A stretch of 64,000 nucleotides of DNA from CAWDMN01 sp963803155 (GTDB lineage Bacteria; Acidobacteriota; Terriglobia; Versatilivoradales; Versatilivoraceae), in the NCBI GenBank assembly GCA_963803155.1, contig CAWDMN010000056.1, positions 1 to 64,000 on the forward strand, given 5' to 3'. The notes beneath the pieces are model-generated. The model ran no database searches. It was not told the DNA's origin and saw nothing but the letters and a program-made list of their open reading frames with translations. The position numbers and the translations under genes were made by a program. Of the stretch, positions 8,382 to 17,513 are shown piece by piece (positions within the stretch are counted from its first letter, which is position 1; every line of letters begins with the position of its first letter).

Positions 8382-8732
8382 TTACAGCGATTCACTCGGG
8401 GGCAAGGGATTGGTAATCGACGGCAACGAGCTTATGGGTTTCTGCTTTAACACGATCAAAGAAGCTAGAAACACGGCAAGGCCTAGCCAATCCAGCCCAA
8501 TGGAAACCATTTGAGAAAGGCCAAAAGGGACCACTGGATTGAATAGAATCGCCATAACGAAAAATCCAGTCGCCCAATAATATCGCCCATCATGGATTGA
8601 CTGGAGCGCAATGAGTAAGCCGGAAACACAGACCACAATTCCCAACAAGATTCGATAATCAGCCATGGGGAGCCGCAACACCGCCAGCAACAACGCCACA
8701 ATGGCGACCCACTTCATAATTTTGGTTAACAT
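8382..8732 (-). CDS. Four-helix membrane protein (DUF6804-like), copy 2
   Basis: 116 residues, same length as its paralogue at 3060-3410, with four hydrophobic segments at the same places, the conserved LFNPVVPF loop, LDWLGL and a C-terminal SESL. GAGG stands 6 nt before the ATG. It lies 97 nt behind the ABM-like gene 8830-9150; the matching gap in copy 1 is 102 nt. Function unknown. Confidence 0.72.
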   Translation of the reverse strand: MLTKIMKWVAIVALLLAVLRLPMADYRILLGIVVCVSGLLIALQSIHDGRYYWATGFFVMAILFNPVVPFGLSQMVSIGLDWLGLAVFLASLIVLKQKPISSLPSITNPLPPSESL

Positions 8733-8829
8733 GTAAAACCTCGCTTGCTTTCTTGTTTAGTTTGCTTTTTAACGGACCTGTCGAAAACCCGGACGAATCA
8801 GATCTTTCGCAGGTCACAATTTTTGCGTT

Positions 8830-9150
8830 TCAGGCCGAATCCCTCAAGGGAATCTTGTGAAAAGTCGAATTGGATACCTCAAACGTTCGAACTTTGGGAA
8901 CTCCGTGGAACACATTGGCCAAGGCTTTCAGCACGGTCGGATATACTTCCCGAGCGTAGACATCCACATTCTCTTTCTCGTTCCAGAAGCTGATTCCCAC
9001 TGCCGCCATCCCACTGGGAACGATGAAGGTCATTTCATCTTGAAAACCGTCCTGCTTGCGCAGCAATGGGATGATTTCTCGATCGAAAATTTTCGTAAGC
9101 TCTTCAATAAAATGTGGTTTTATTCTAAATTGAACAGTCTGGGCAAACAT
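8830..9150 (-). CDS. ABM-fold-like small protein, copy 2
   Basis: 106 residues. AAGGAGG precedes the ATG by 5-6 nt. Paralogue of 3513-3827 over its whole length: EIIPLLRKQDGFQDEMTFIV, VGISFW, VLKALANVFHGVP and VSNSTFHKIP all have counterparts. Probably a dimeric alpha/beta-barrel protein; no catalytic residues can be named. It is transcribed from the operator-bearing promoter at 9229-9286, back to back with the XRE regulator gene. Confidence 0.72.
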   Translation of the reverse strand: MFAQTVQFRIKPHFIEELTKIFDREIIPLLRKQDGFQDEMTFIVPSGMAAVGISFWNEKENVDVYAREVYPTVLKALANVFHGVPKVRTFEVSNSTFHKIPLRDSA

Positions 9151-9228
9151 GATACCCTCCTTGCGATCAATGAAGAGACAGAATCAGATAACCCACAATA
9201 GTTCATAATAGTAAATACAATAACCAAA

Positions 9229-9286
9229 TTAATTCATCTAGTTAATCATTTTAAGTTAATTAACTTTACTTGTCAACTTAAATGTG
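9229..9286 (-). promoter_or_regulatory. Promoter with palindromic operator for cassette copy 2
   Basis: On the minus strand TTGACA (9271-9276) and TAAAAT (9248-9253) are 17 nt apart. AAGTTAATTAACTT (9253-9266) is a perfect 14-bp palindrome inside the spacer, where a bound repressor would block RNA polymerase. A further AAGTTAA half-site (9324-9330) lies just upstream of the XRE gene start, suggesting autoregulation. Confidence 0.75.
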
Positions 9287-9348
9287 AGATATTTACAGAT
9301 TAACAGAAATTATTAAATATATTAAGTTAACCAACGGAGAGATACATT

Positions 9349-10251
9349 ATGGATGTGCCATTACTAATTAGGCATAGACTCAAAGAATTGTGCATGGAGC
9401 AACGCGATCTGGCAAACGCCGCACAAGTAACGGAGTCTTATATTTCGCAATTATTGGGTCGGAAAAAAGCCCCTCCAGCTTCGAATCGCACCGACATTTA
9501 CGATAAAATGGAAAAAATATTAAAGCTTCGCAGCGGTGAACTTGCCAAATTGGCTGACCTTGATCGCCAAGAAGATTCAAAAAGAAAATTGGCGGAGCCG
9601 CCAAAGCCGTTATTGCAGGAAGTCCGCGAGTTGGTTTTGCTCAAATGCAAGCCGGATAAAAAGGAACAAATACAAGCGATTTTTGAAAAACAACCCTTTG
9701 GCGAACTCGAACGATTGGTCACTCAAAAGCTTTTGGACGTGGTCAAGCAAATCGCCAAAAGCGAGTTAGAAAATGAAAACTGGCTCCACTTGGCCGCCAA
9801 GCTCAGCAACCATACTTATGAAGATACTAGAGTCGCTATCCTCGAATTTCTCGACACTGACGTATTCGACGTTTCCATCGAAAATTGTGTCGCTTTTTTG
9901 AATCCTCTCATCGAATCCTGGGATATCGATCTTAAAACGTTTGCCATGGAGATTATCTTAAACCGTAGGATGGCCCCTGGGCATCCCCAAAAATATGAGT
10001 ATGTCCAAATGGAGCCGGAACCCGCTTTCAATCCGGAACCCGGATTCACGGAATTCTTGCGGGATGCTTCGCTCAGTGGCACCGCCACCGAGGAGGAAAT
10101 CAACTTTTTAAAAAAACTCCGATTCAAGGGGAGGCACCCCACTCCACTCTATTATTATCGGGAACTGCAAAATCTCAGAGACCCGCTTCATTTTCAGAAG
10201 GTCGTAACGTCAACTTATATCGGCAAAAAAAAAGGCCGGTCGAAAATTTGA
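9349..10251 (+). CDS. XRE-family HTH transcriptional regulator
   Basis: 300 residues. An N-terminal helix-turn-helix of the Cro/C1 type (IRHRLKELCMEQRDLANAAQ, VTESYISQLLGRKKAP, KMEKILKL) occupies residues 6-60. The remaining 240 residues are helical and acidic, with no known effector domain that I can name. It is divergent from cassette copy 2 and sits next to the palindrome, so it is the natural candidate regulator of both cassettes. ACGGAGAGA precedes the ATG. The base composition (AT-rich start, many AAA/GAA codons) differs somewhat from the neighbours, a possible sign of transfer. Confidence 0.85.
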   Translation: MDVPLLIRHRLKELCMEQRDLANAAQVTESYISQLLGRKKAPPASNRTDIYDKMEKILKLRSGELAKLADLDRQEDSKRKLAEPPKPLLQEVRELVLLKCKPDKKEQIQAIFEKQPFGELERLVTQKLLDVVKQIAKSELENENWLHLAAKLSNHTYEDTRVAILEFLDTDVFDVSIENCVAFLNPLIESWDIDLKTFAMEIILNRRMAPGHPQKYEYVQMEPEPAFNPEPGFTEFLRDASLSGTATEEEINFLKKLRFKGRHPTPLYYYRELQNLRDPLHFQKVVTSTYIGKKKGRSKI

Positions 10252-10511
10252 TTTCCCCAAAGTGAATGCAACCTGGGCAGGATGGTCAGACATCGTCATG
10301 AAGGCTGGTCTGCCGCGAGACGGGTCCCCCGCGCATACTGGGGCCAGGCTTCGAGGACCAACGGCGCTCATGCACAGAATCTGGTGGAAGCCAGCATTTT
10401 CCCGAGGTTTTCGGCCTTTCCTCATGCAGCGAAAATGGCCTTCAAATCAATTGAAGCATGAGCGAGGGAAGGACGAAAAACCAACGGCAGGGCAAAGGCA
10501 GGAGGAGTGGG

Positions 10512-11756
10512 ATGAAAAACCAAGTTATTGCTTTTATTCTGGCGGGAGGCAGGGGAGATCGCCTGTACCCTCTCACCAAAGAACGGGCCAAGCCGGCGAT
10601 TCCATTCGGTGGCAAATACCGGATCGTGGATTTCGTTCTGAGCAACCTGATCAACTCGGGAGTTCATTCCATCTATATTTTGGTGCAATACCAGAGCCAA
10701 TCGTTATTGCGGCACCTGCGCGATGGCTGGCAATTTGGCAGCCTGCTCAAGAATCAATTCATCATTCCCGTTCCGGCACAAATGCGCACAAGCGAGGAGA
10801 CCTGGTACAAAGGGACGGCTGACGCGGTTTATCAGAACATCAATCTCATCGACGAAGTGGATGGCCACCTGGTGGCGGTCTTCGGCGCGGACCACGTCTA
10901 TCGGATGAATATTCGGGCCATGATTGACTTTCACGAACAGAACGATGCGGAAGTCAGTGTTGCGGCTTTTCCCGTTGAAGCGGGTCTTGCCGCGGAGTTT
11001 GGAGTGATTGAAGCGGCCCCGGACGGGAAGATTCTGGGATTTCACGAAAAGAATGCCGAAGCGCCCACGATGCCAAGTGAACCGACGCAGGTCTATGCCT
11101 CAATGGGCAATTACATCTTTTCGGCTAGGACTTTGGTTCGCGCACTTCATGCCGACGCCGGGCGGGAATGCAGTTCACACGATTTCGGCCGTGATATATT
11201 GCCTTCTCTGGTAGGGCGTGTCCCCATGTACGCCTATGATTTTCGGACCAACCGTATTCCCGGAGAATCGGAAGATGTTTCCGCCTATTGGAGAGACGTG
11301 GGCACACTGGAGGCGTATTATGAGGCGCATATGGATTTGTGCGGTTTGTTGCCGGCGCTCAATCTGTATAACCGGCGCTGGCCGATCCGGACCGCCAGCT
11401 ATCCGGATCCCTGTGCCAAGTTTACTTTCGATGTAGATGGAAATCCCGGCCAGGCAACGGGTTCCATGGTTTCCGGCGGTTGTATTCTTTCGGGGGGAGT
11501 AGTCCACAATTCCATCTTGGGTAATAATGTGCGAGTTCACGGCGGTGCCCTGGTCGAGGAATCCGTGGTTCTCGACAATTGTACAATCGGCCGCCGGACC
11601 CGAATTCGCAGGGCCATCTTGGATGAAAACGTGGTAGTGCCTGACGATGTGACGATTGGATTCGATCTCGCCCATGATCAAATCCATTATCATGTCACGG
11701 AGAGTGGAATTGTGGTGGTGGCAGGTCCTTCAAAAGTTGAGGCATGGACTCGTTAG
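10512..11756 (+). CDS. glgC: Glucose-1-phosphate adenylyltransferase
   Basis: 414 residues from the ATG at 10512, chosen because AGGAGGAG lies 4 nt upstream; the upstream in-frame ATG at 10458 adds 18 unrelated residues. Makes ADP-glucose from ATP and glucose 1-phosphate for glycogen synthesis. Nucleotidyltransferase signature FILAGGRGDRLYPLTKERAK, then PAIPFGGKYRIVDFVLSN, ETWYKGTADAVYQN and VFGADHVYRM. A C-terminal left-handed beta-helix (SGGCILSGGVVHNSILGNNV, IGRRTRIRRAILDENVVVP) completes the family architecture. No other glycogen gene is near. Confidence 0.96.
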   Translation: MKNQVIAFILAGGRGDRLYPLTKERAKPAIPFGGKYRIVDFVLSNLINSGVHSIYILVQYQSQSLLRHLRDGWQFGSLLKNQFIIPVPAQMRTSEETWYKGTADAVYQNINLIDEVDGHLVAVFGADHVYRMNIRAMIDFHEQNDAEVSVAAFPVEAGLAAEFGVIEAAPDGKILGFHEKNAEAPTMPSEPTQVYASMGNYIFSARTLVRALHADAGRECSSHDFGRDILPSLVGRVPMYAYDFRTNRIPGESEDVSAYWRDVGTLEAYYEAHMDLCGLLPALNLYNRRWPIRTASYPDPCAKFTFDVDGNPGQATGSMVSGGCILSGGVVHNSILGNNVRVHGGALVEESVVLDNCTIGRRTRIRRAILDENVVVPDDVTIGFDLAHDQIHYHVTESGIVVVAGPSKVEAWTR

Positions 11757-11828
11757 GCCAGTTTAAAAGGCGGTTTTGCGATGTGCGGGCAGCTCTCCTC
11801 GAAATTCATCAAATCAGCTCATTGAAGT

Positions 11829-12607
11829 GATCATTATCAAACTCGAGCGGAACGTTGTTGAATTCCATCTTGACGACGAGACTTGCCAATGAAGATGATG
11901 AATTACATTGGCCGGGCTTAGGCGCACTCGTCTGATCGAGGAAAAATTATGAACGGGAACGATGAAATTCTGGGTTAGGACTTTACTTAAAAGCGGGTGA
12001 GGAAGTCTTCAAGGATTGTATAAAAGTGAATTGTGCGCGTGGATCCTTCGTCAGGCAGAAGCGGCCGTTCCCCATGAGCAAGCTGATTTTATAAAACGTC
12101 TGGAAGCTCGGCCCGTCCCCCAAGCGATGCTTCCGAAGAATAGACTGGCGGAAATCCTCTCGGATGCCGCCAGCTTATAAGACTCCATCGCGGAATGGCA
12201 TGAGTCGATTGGAAATGGGACTTACCATGATAACCATCAGGATGATGTTGATTTCAATCACCGTGAGGACGAATATCCTTCGGCGGTTCTGCCAGGACAG
12301 AAGGATGCTTTTCTCGCCACATTGACCGAAGCAGACCGCTATTTCCTGAGGGACGATATGTCCGCGGCCTCGCAGATATGTGACCGGTGTTGGAGATTTT
12401 GGATTCTACCAAACATGACATCGTTGGGAATTATCAGGCATTACCTGGCGCGAAGAGCAAGTCCGCTGCGTCCGCGCGGTTTTTGAGGCCACCTCTCTCG
12501 ATGACCGGCTCTCTCTCCTCATGACTCCCATTCACATCACCGAACGAATGACTTATTGGGACTTAATGCATCCCTATTCCCGGACCCCCCTTTTTGTGAA
12601 ATTCTGA
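11829..12607 (+). pseudogene. Degraded coding region after glgC
   Basis: Protein-like stretches run through all three forward frames, broken by stops and shifts: IIIKLERNVVEFHLDDETC near 11830-11890, GLYLKAGEEVFKDCIK near 11975, WILRQAEAAVPHEQADFIKR near 12045, FLATLTEADRYFLRDD near 12310, and WREEQVRCVRAVFEATSLDD then LLMTPIHITERMTYWDLMHP near 12445-12570. An ATG at 11949 with GAGG before it may be an original start. I do not recognise the family. The whole stretch 11757-13052 has no intact gene before flbD. Confidence 0.6.
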
Positions 12608-12917
12608 CCACCCGATCATCGTCCCCCGCCGGATGGATTGATTCTCTTGCTCCCTGGCTCATCACCATGCAATCTATCGCGAGTGATCGCACTTGCCTTT
12701 AGCCATAGAAGCCCGCGCAGATGCTTGGGGGACTGTCCGGCGCAAGCCAAGAGGTTCGGCGCTGGGGAAATTCAACCGGCTATCTATTCTGGATGGATCT
12801 TTTGATGTATGCTTTCGAGTGGCGGTTATTTGGCGGATTTGTCAGAATATCCACAGTCTCCTCGAACCATTCCGCCAGCTCAAGTTGTTTCTTAAACATT
12901 TCAATGCACTTACAAAA

Positions 12918-12946
12918 TTAATGTATTATTTTTTTTTGGCCGATAG
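12918..12946 (+). promoter_or_regulatory. Candidate sigma-28 promoter upstream of flbD
   Basis: TTAATG (12918-12923), 15 nt of T-rich spacer, then GCCGATAG (12939-12946), one base from the flagellar sigma-28 -10 element GCCGATAA. The -35 is imperfect (TAAA expected). It lies 106 nt before the flbD start and points towards the motility genes. Confidence 0.4.
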
Positions 12947-13052
12947 GATGCTAAGAAAGAAAAGTGCGAGACTTTGTTCCATTGGAATGGAATTAATGCC
13001 ACGCGCATTTCACTGGCAATTTTTTCCAATATCGCCGACCAGGGAGCCTGGA

Positions 13053-13265
13053 ATGATCCGATTAACCCGCCTGAACCAAACTGAATTGATCATCAACTCC
13101 GACTTAATCGAACATGTAGAAATCGGTGGAGATACGGTCGTCAAATTGACGGATGGAAATTCCTTTGTGGTCATGGAAAGCCCCGATGAAATTATCGAGA
13201 GAGTGGTGCGCTTTAAGAAAAGAATTTTGGATATCACCAAGAATAGCGGGTCGGCAGAGGTGTAA
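13053..13265 (+). CDS. flbD: FlbD-family flagellar protein
   Basis: 70 residues starting MIRLTRLNQTELIINSDLIE, then the diagnostic DTVVKLTDGNSFVVMESPDE. Short one-domain proteins of this family accompany flagellar motor operons; their role is not settled. AGGGAG lies 8 nt before the ATG; a much longer upstream frame in the same phase (from 12693) has no family similarity and was not used. motA follows after 152 nt. Confidence 0.88.
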   Translation: MIRLTRLNQTELIINSDLIEHVEIGGDTVVKLTDGNSFVVMESPDEIIERVVRFKKRILDITKNSGSAEV

Positions 13266-13417
13266 ATATTTGTGGTAATCGGAGCTGAGACTTCTAAAAT
13301 ACAGCCGGCAATTCTGGATTGAAAATCTGCTCCGGATAAAAAAATCGCCTGAAACTTGAAGAATATTGAGTGTTGAATGCACCCATCATTGCAGCGAAGG
13401 GTGCGGAGGGTGATAAT

Positions 13418-14218
13418 TTGGATATAGCTTCGATCATCGGACTGCTTTTGGGATTATTTGCCATCGTGGGCGGAGCGCTCATCGAAGGGTTGACTATAGG
13501 ATCGATTTCTCAGCCCACCGCAGGCCTCATTGTCTTTGGAGGAACATGCGGAGCCGTGCTGTTATCGTTCCCGCTTAAGATCGTGGTCCGCGCCATTAGA
13601 GCGCTGAAGAAGGTCATAACGGAGCCGAAAACCAACGATGTGTCAATTGTCAACGAAATCATCGGCTACGCCAATAAGGCTCGCAAGGATGGACTAATCT
13701 CCCTGGAAAATCTACTGCCTCGCGTTTCCGATCCATTTTTGCGGAGGGCCATGTCCTTGGCCGTAGATGGCACCGATCCCAAAGTTATGCGCGAGACCAT
13801 GGAAATTGAATTGGATCACTTGGAACAGGAATGGGAACAGGAAGCCAAAGTGTTTGAGGGGGCCGGCGGTTATGCCCCCACCATCGGAATCCTAGGAGCA
13901 GTCCTGGGCCTGATTCACGTGATGGATAACCTGGCGGATCCCAGCAAGCTGGGAGGCGGAATAGCTGTTGCCTTTGTGGCGACAGTTTATGGAGTTGGAT
14001 CTGCCAATCTTATTTTTCTACCCATCTCCGCTAAACTGAAAGTCAAGATGCGGCATGCCGTTCTCTTAAAAGAAATGATGTTGGAGGGGGTGGCCGGCAT
14101 GTTGGAGGGAATCAATCCGAGAATTATCGAGGAGCGGCTCAAAGGATTCCTCTCCAGCGAATCAAGGTCTAGAATTGGCAACCGCGGCCTTATGGGACGA
14201 GAGAGAATCGCCGCCTAG
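13418..14218 (+). CDS. motA: Flagellar motor stator protein MotA
   Basis: Inner-membrane proton-channel subunit. I choose the TTG at 13418 because GGAGG lies 8 nt upstream and translation then begins MDIASIIGLLLG, the normal MotA start; the ATG at 13370 has no ribosome site. 266 residues with helices near 5-20, 30-48, about 150-170 and 185-205. Conserved features include the cytoplasmic segment EIELDHLEQEWEQEAKVFEG, GAGGYAPTIGILGAVLGLIH and GGIAVAFVATVYGVGSANL. motB follows after 177 nt. Confidence 0.95.
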   Translation: MDIASIIGLLLGLFAIVGGALIEGLTIGSISQPTAGLIVFGGTCGAVLLSFPLKIVVRAIRALKKVITEPKTNDVSIVNEIIGYANKARKDGLISLENLLPRVSDPFLRRAMSLAVDGTDPKVMRETMEIELDHLEQEWEQEAKVFEGAGGYAPTIGILGAVLGLIHVMDNLADPSKLGGGIAVAFVATVYGVGSANLIFLPISAKLKVKMRHAVLLKEMMLEGVAGMLEGINPRIIEERLKGFLSSESRSRIGNRGLMGRERIAA

Positions 14219-14395
14219 GAACGCTTTTAGAATTCCGAATTGTGAATTCAATATTTCGGACTTTATTTGGACGATTTTTCCGTCTAGGACGATTTAAAAA
14301 CCACGGAGACGCCGAGGCGCGAAGAGAAGGATTGAAAACAAAAAAGCGGCGGAATAGCTGCATCCCACAGCTTTCTTGGCCTCGATTTCGCGAAT

Positions 14396-15154
14396 ATGAG
14401 ACAGAGACAAAGACATCCCGAGCATCCTAACCATGAACGCTGGCTGGTTTCCTATGCCGATTTTATAACTTTACTCTTCGCGTTTTTTGTAGTGATGTAT
14501 GCCATGTCGCAAGTGGACGTCAAAAAGCTTGGCCGATTGAGCAGGGCCATGCAATCCGCCTTCGATACCCGCGTCTTCGATGCTGGAAGCCAAAAACTCG
14601 ACCTTTCGGAAGGCATTTCTGAAGGCGTGGCCCAACAGAAAATCACGGAACCGCTGTCTCCTTTAGTACCCCCAAGCACAGCCACTTTCGACAAACTCCA
14701 GAGAAAAGTTGAGCATAAACTGATCCAACAAAAGTCCCAAGACAAAGTCAAATTCAAACAGGACAAGCGCGGACTAGTGATCAGCCTGGTGGAAGCTGGA
14801 TTCTTCAATCCGGGCGAAGCCGATATTAAGGGTTCTTCCCTTAAAGTTCTTGACCTGATCGCGCAATCGCTCTTGCCCATTCGAAACCAAATCAGAGTCG
14901 AAGGCCACACTGACAACACACCGATTCACAATGATCGCTTTCCTTCGAACTGGGAACTCTCCACGGCCCGGGCAACGAATGTCATCGCCTATCTGATGTC
15001 CCATTACGAATTTTCTCCGCAGCGCTTGTCGGCCGCGGGATACGGAGAATTCCGCCCGGTGGCCCTTAATTCTCTGGCGGAAGGTCGTGCCGCGAACCGT
15101 CGCGTCGATATAGTCATACTCAATGAAGCGACGGAACGACAGGAGCCCCTTTAA
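14396..15154 (+). CDS. motB: Flagellar motor stator protein MotB
   Basis: 252 residues. One N-terminal transmembrane helix (WLVSYADFITLLFAFFVVMY) with the proton-carrying aspartate at residue 22, a plug/linker region, then a peptidoglycan-binding OmpA-type domain (about 125-245) with IRVEGHTDNTP, NWELSTARATNVIAYLM and AAGYGEFRPV. With MotA it forms the stator anchored to the cell wall. No strong Shine-Dalgarno is seen before the ATG. Confidence 0.95.
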   Translation: MRQRQRHPEHPNHERWLVSYADFITLLFAFFVVMYAMSQVDVKKLGRLSRAMQSAFDTRVFDAGSQKLDLSEGISEGVAQQKITEPLSPLVPPSTATFDKLQRKVEHKLIQQKSQDKVKFKQDKRGLVISLVEAGFFNPGEADIKGSSLKVLDLIAQSLLPIRNQIRVEGHTDNTPIHNDRFPSNWELSTARATNVIAYLMSHYEFSPQRLSAAGYGEFRPVALNSLAEGRAANRRVDIVILNEATERQEPL

Positions 15155-15433
15155 CAAGGGGAGTTGGGCGAGGCGAGCATTGGATAGTGTTGGCAAAAAG
15201 AACCGTGCCGGGCCGGCCAAGGCGCAAGAACGGAGGAGCGGATCGATAATTGCCGATCGAGAGGGTCTTCCAAGACTGAAGACGCGCAGGCCTCTCCTCT
15301 CGCCGAAAAGCAGGAATTGCTTATCCTCGCAGTGCATTGAAAATTTCTTCGCGATTGGGCCAATTCCCGAAGATATTTTTCGATCTACAAATGCATGGCC
15401 GGCGAAATCGTGAAACCGTTCAAGGAAGAGTTT

Positions 15434-15778
15434 ATGTTCCCCAATCAACGCGATCAGGCGCAGCGGCGAAAAGATAAGCGCATCAATTCCTCACATTTGG
15501 TCGACTATTCCACCGGCCCGATGGAATTTTCGCGAGTCTCAAAAACACTCAGCGCCGGCGGCATTTTTATCGCCACGCCGCAAACACTTCCCGTCGATAC
15601 GAAAATTTACATGCGGATCCACTTTGATCAGATGGCCGAGGAATACATTCAGGTGGAGGGAGTGGTTCGTTATGTGCAGCCCAAGCGGGGGATGGGAATC
15701 AAATTCATCAATCTGAGCGAAGACGACCGGAAGCTAATCCAAGCACGCGTGGAAAGTCATTGGTGGCAGGAAGCGTGA
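15434..15778 (+). CDS. PilZ-domain c-di-GMP-binding protein
   Basis: 114 residues from the ATG at 15434, supported by AGGAAG at proper spacing; an in-frame ATG at 15395 lacks one. The PilZ signature is intact: RRKDKR (RxxxR) near residue 13-18 and LSAGGIFI (xSxxG) near 40, followed by strands (KIYMRIHF, VEGVVRYVQPKRGMGIKFI). Single-domain PilZ proteins beside motAB usually tune motor function in response to c-di-GMP; here that is inference from position. The 279-nt gap before it holds no gene. Confidence 0.88.
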   Translation: MFPNQRDQAQRRKDKRINSSHLVDYSTGPMEFSRVSKTLSAGGIFIATPQTLPVDTKIYMRIHFDQMAEEYIQVEGVVRYVQPKRGMGIKFINLSEDDRKLIQARVESHWWQEA

Positions 15779-15935
15779 CGAATGAGTTGTCGAGCGGCGG
15801 GAATTCAGGGGGAAAGCGCAATCGTTAGGGGCGAGCGAATCGTTTAAATAACCATTGCTCGCCAGCGGAGTTGGCCCCCTTTTTGAATCATGTTCAAGCG
15901 CAAGTCCTACAAACAAATCCACCAAATCAACCGAT

Positions 15936-16898
15936 TCAGCTCTTCTTTTCCCAAATAAAAGCATTAAAGGGCTTAATAATTTCGAAGTGATATTTCCGAT
16001 AAAACTGAACAGCCTTGCGGTTTTCAGCCGTCACACTTAACGAGACGGATTGATATCCTCTTTTCTTCAATGCAGCCAAAGCCTGGGAAAGCAACATTTT
16101 CCCCACTCCTCTTCCTTGAAAAGAGGGCGCCACGGCGATTTGGGGGATATGTCCATTTTTTGCCGAGATCATCGACGACAAAACGTAACCGGCGATTTCC
16201 CCGCTTTTCACGTCCCATGCGGTGAAAGAAGCTTCTCCCAGAAAATTGCCGCAGCCCGGCCGCAAGATGATGTTGCTGAGGAATTCGTAACAGCTGTCGT
16301 CAGATTGGTAGTGGGCGCTGATTTGACGGTCCACCAAATGCTCGTAGGACTGCATCGTCAGATGAGCGGCGGAATTCAAGTCATCATTTTCCCAGCGTCT
16401 CAGTTGAATCCCTTCCGAAGGAGGCTTTGCCTCTCCCAACTCTTCGCAAAGCATGAAATATCGCGGATGATTATGGAACCGTCTACGATAAAAAAAGGAT
16501 TCGGCATCCCAAGGTTGAAAGCTCATAAACTGAGCTTCAATTCGACGCACTCCAGGATGGACCTCCAGCGATTTTAATGCCTCGGCAAGCAACGCTTCTT
16601 CCAGCTTCCGCCCCGCGTAAGCCGGCAGAACAAAACAACCTCCCAGCATTCCGATATCGCGCTGCATCCAAAAATAGGCATATGCCGCAGGATTCTCCTC
16701 TACCATGGCAACATATCCAGGCAGAGAGCGGCCTTCCAGCATCCTCCCCAAAATTTCCAGGACAGTTCGATAGTCCCATTTTAAATAGCGGGCCCATGCC
16801 TCTTTCTCCTCAGAGAGGAGAAGTTCCAGGTGGGAAGCCTTGAAACTCTGCAATGGCTGGATCTTCACACTTCTTCCTTCTGCTATTGTTTGGGGCAT
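15936..16898 (-). CDS. GNAT-family N-acetyltransferase, two-domain
   Basis: 320 residues. The C-terminal half is a complete GNAT fold with the acetyl-CoA loop IPQIAVAPSFQGRGVGKMLL and SLSVTAENRKAVQFYRKYHF. The N-terminal half (residues 20-150) is a second, degenerate GNAT-like domain (GMLGGCFVLPAYAGRKLEEA). Substrate unknown. It stands between the rightward motility genes and the leftward cheY-cheZ pair. The ATG start has no clear ribosome site, so 5' end is somewhat uncertain. Confidence 0.88.
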   Translation of the reverse strand: MPQTIAEGRSVKIQPLQSFKASHLELLLSEEKEAWARYLKWDYRTVLEILGRMLEGRSLPGYVAMVEENPAAYAYFWMQRDIGMLGGCFVLPAYAGRKLEEALLAEALKSLEVHPGVRRIEAQFMSFQPWDAESFFYRRRFHNHPRYFMLCEELGEAKPPSEGIQLRRWENDDLNSAAHLTMQSYEHLVDRQISAHYQSDDSCYEFLSNIILRPGCGNFLGEASFTAWDVKSGEIAGYVLSSMISAKNGHIPQIAVAPSFQGRGVGKMLLSQALAALKKRGYQSVSLSVTAENRKAVQFYRKYHFEIIKPFNAFIWEKKS

Positions 16899-16979
16899 TG
16901 TCCTTGCACATCCTGATATGGGAAATCTTGGATCTGCATTCGGCCAGGATCATTATGGCTGAGGGTCCAATAAAAAGGC

Positions 16980-17414
16980 TCAACTTCCCGAAGATTTGAA
17001 TTGATTGACTAAAGAATCGACTTCGTCTTTTTTCTCGTCCCGGATCAGTCCTACCTTTTCAATATCTTTGGGCGTCATCCATTCGGGCCGAGGTTGAGGT
17101 ACGCCGAGCAAGTCATTCAAATAGTCGTTGAGCTGAGCTAAAACCACCATCACCTTCTGCAATTTTTGAGTGGTGATATCCTGAAATTGAAAAGCCGCCA
17201 TACATCCAAAAAGCGTGTCGGCTATATTCTGCAATTTGCTTTCAATGGCCGCCAAACCTTCCAGACTGCCGCTTTCTTTTACTTTTTGTAATTCCTGCTG
17301 GACTGCATCTACTCCCGCCAGGGCGGACTCGACCGCCGTCAAAGCCTCATTGCTGCCCTGCTCGGTCTGATTGGTAATGTTGCGAAGTTGTCCGATTACC
17401 TTGCCGCTATCCAT
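16980..17414 (-). CDS. cheZ: CheZ-like CheY-P phosphatase
   Basis: 144 residues from the ATG at 17414 (AAGGGAG about 10 nt before; an ATG at 17444 has none). Almost fully helical with the CheZ catalytic signature QDITTQ at residues 78-83; the Asp and Gln insert into the CheY active site in known CheZ proteins. At 144 residues it is shorter than enterobacterial CheZ (about 214), with a shortened N-terminal hairpin. It lies 99 nt behind cheY on the same strand, which strongly supports the assignment. Confidence 0.82.
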   Translation of the reverse strand: MDSGKVIGQLRNITNQTEQGSNEALTAVESALAGVDAVQQELQKVKESGSLEGLAAIESKLQNIADTLFGCMAAFQFQDITTQKLQKVMVVLAQLNDYLNDLLGVPQPRPEWMTPKDIEKVGLIRDEKKDEVDSLVNQFKSSGS

Positions 17415-17513
17415 ATTTTTAATACGCTCCCTTATACCATACATTACTGCATTTAAATTTTAAGCCAGTCCACACACAACGGTTCATAAAGAAGACTCTT
17501 TTCTATTCCTTCA

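Noticed and set aside
11175..11693. Minus-strand frame opposite glgC
   Set aside because: Shadow of a clearly assigned gene.
12693..13052. N-terminal extension of flbD
   Set aside because: No FlbD similarity; contains the sigma-28 candidate and lacks a ribosome site.
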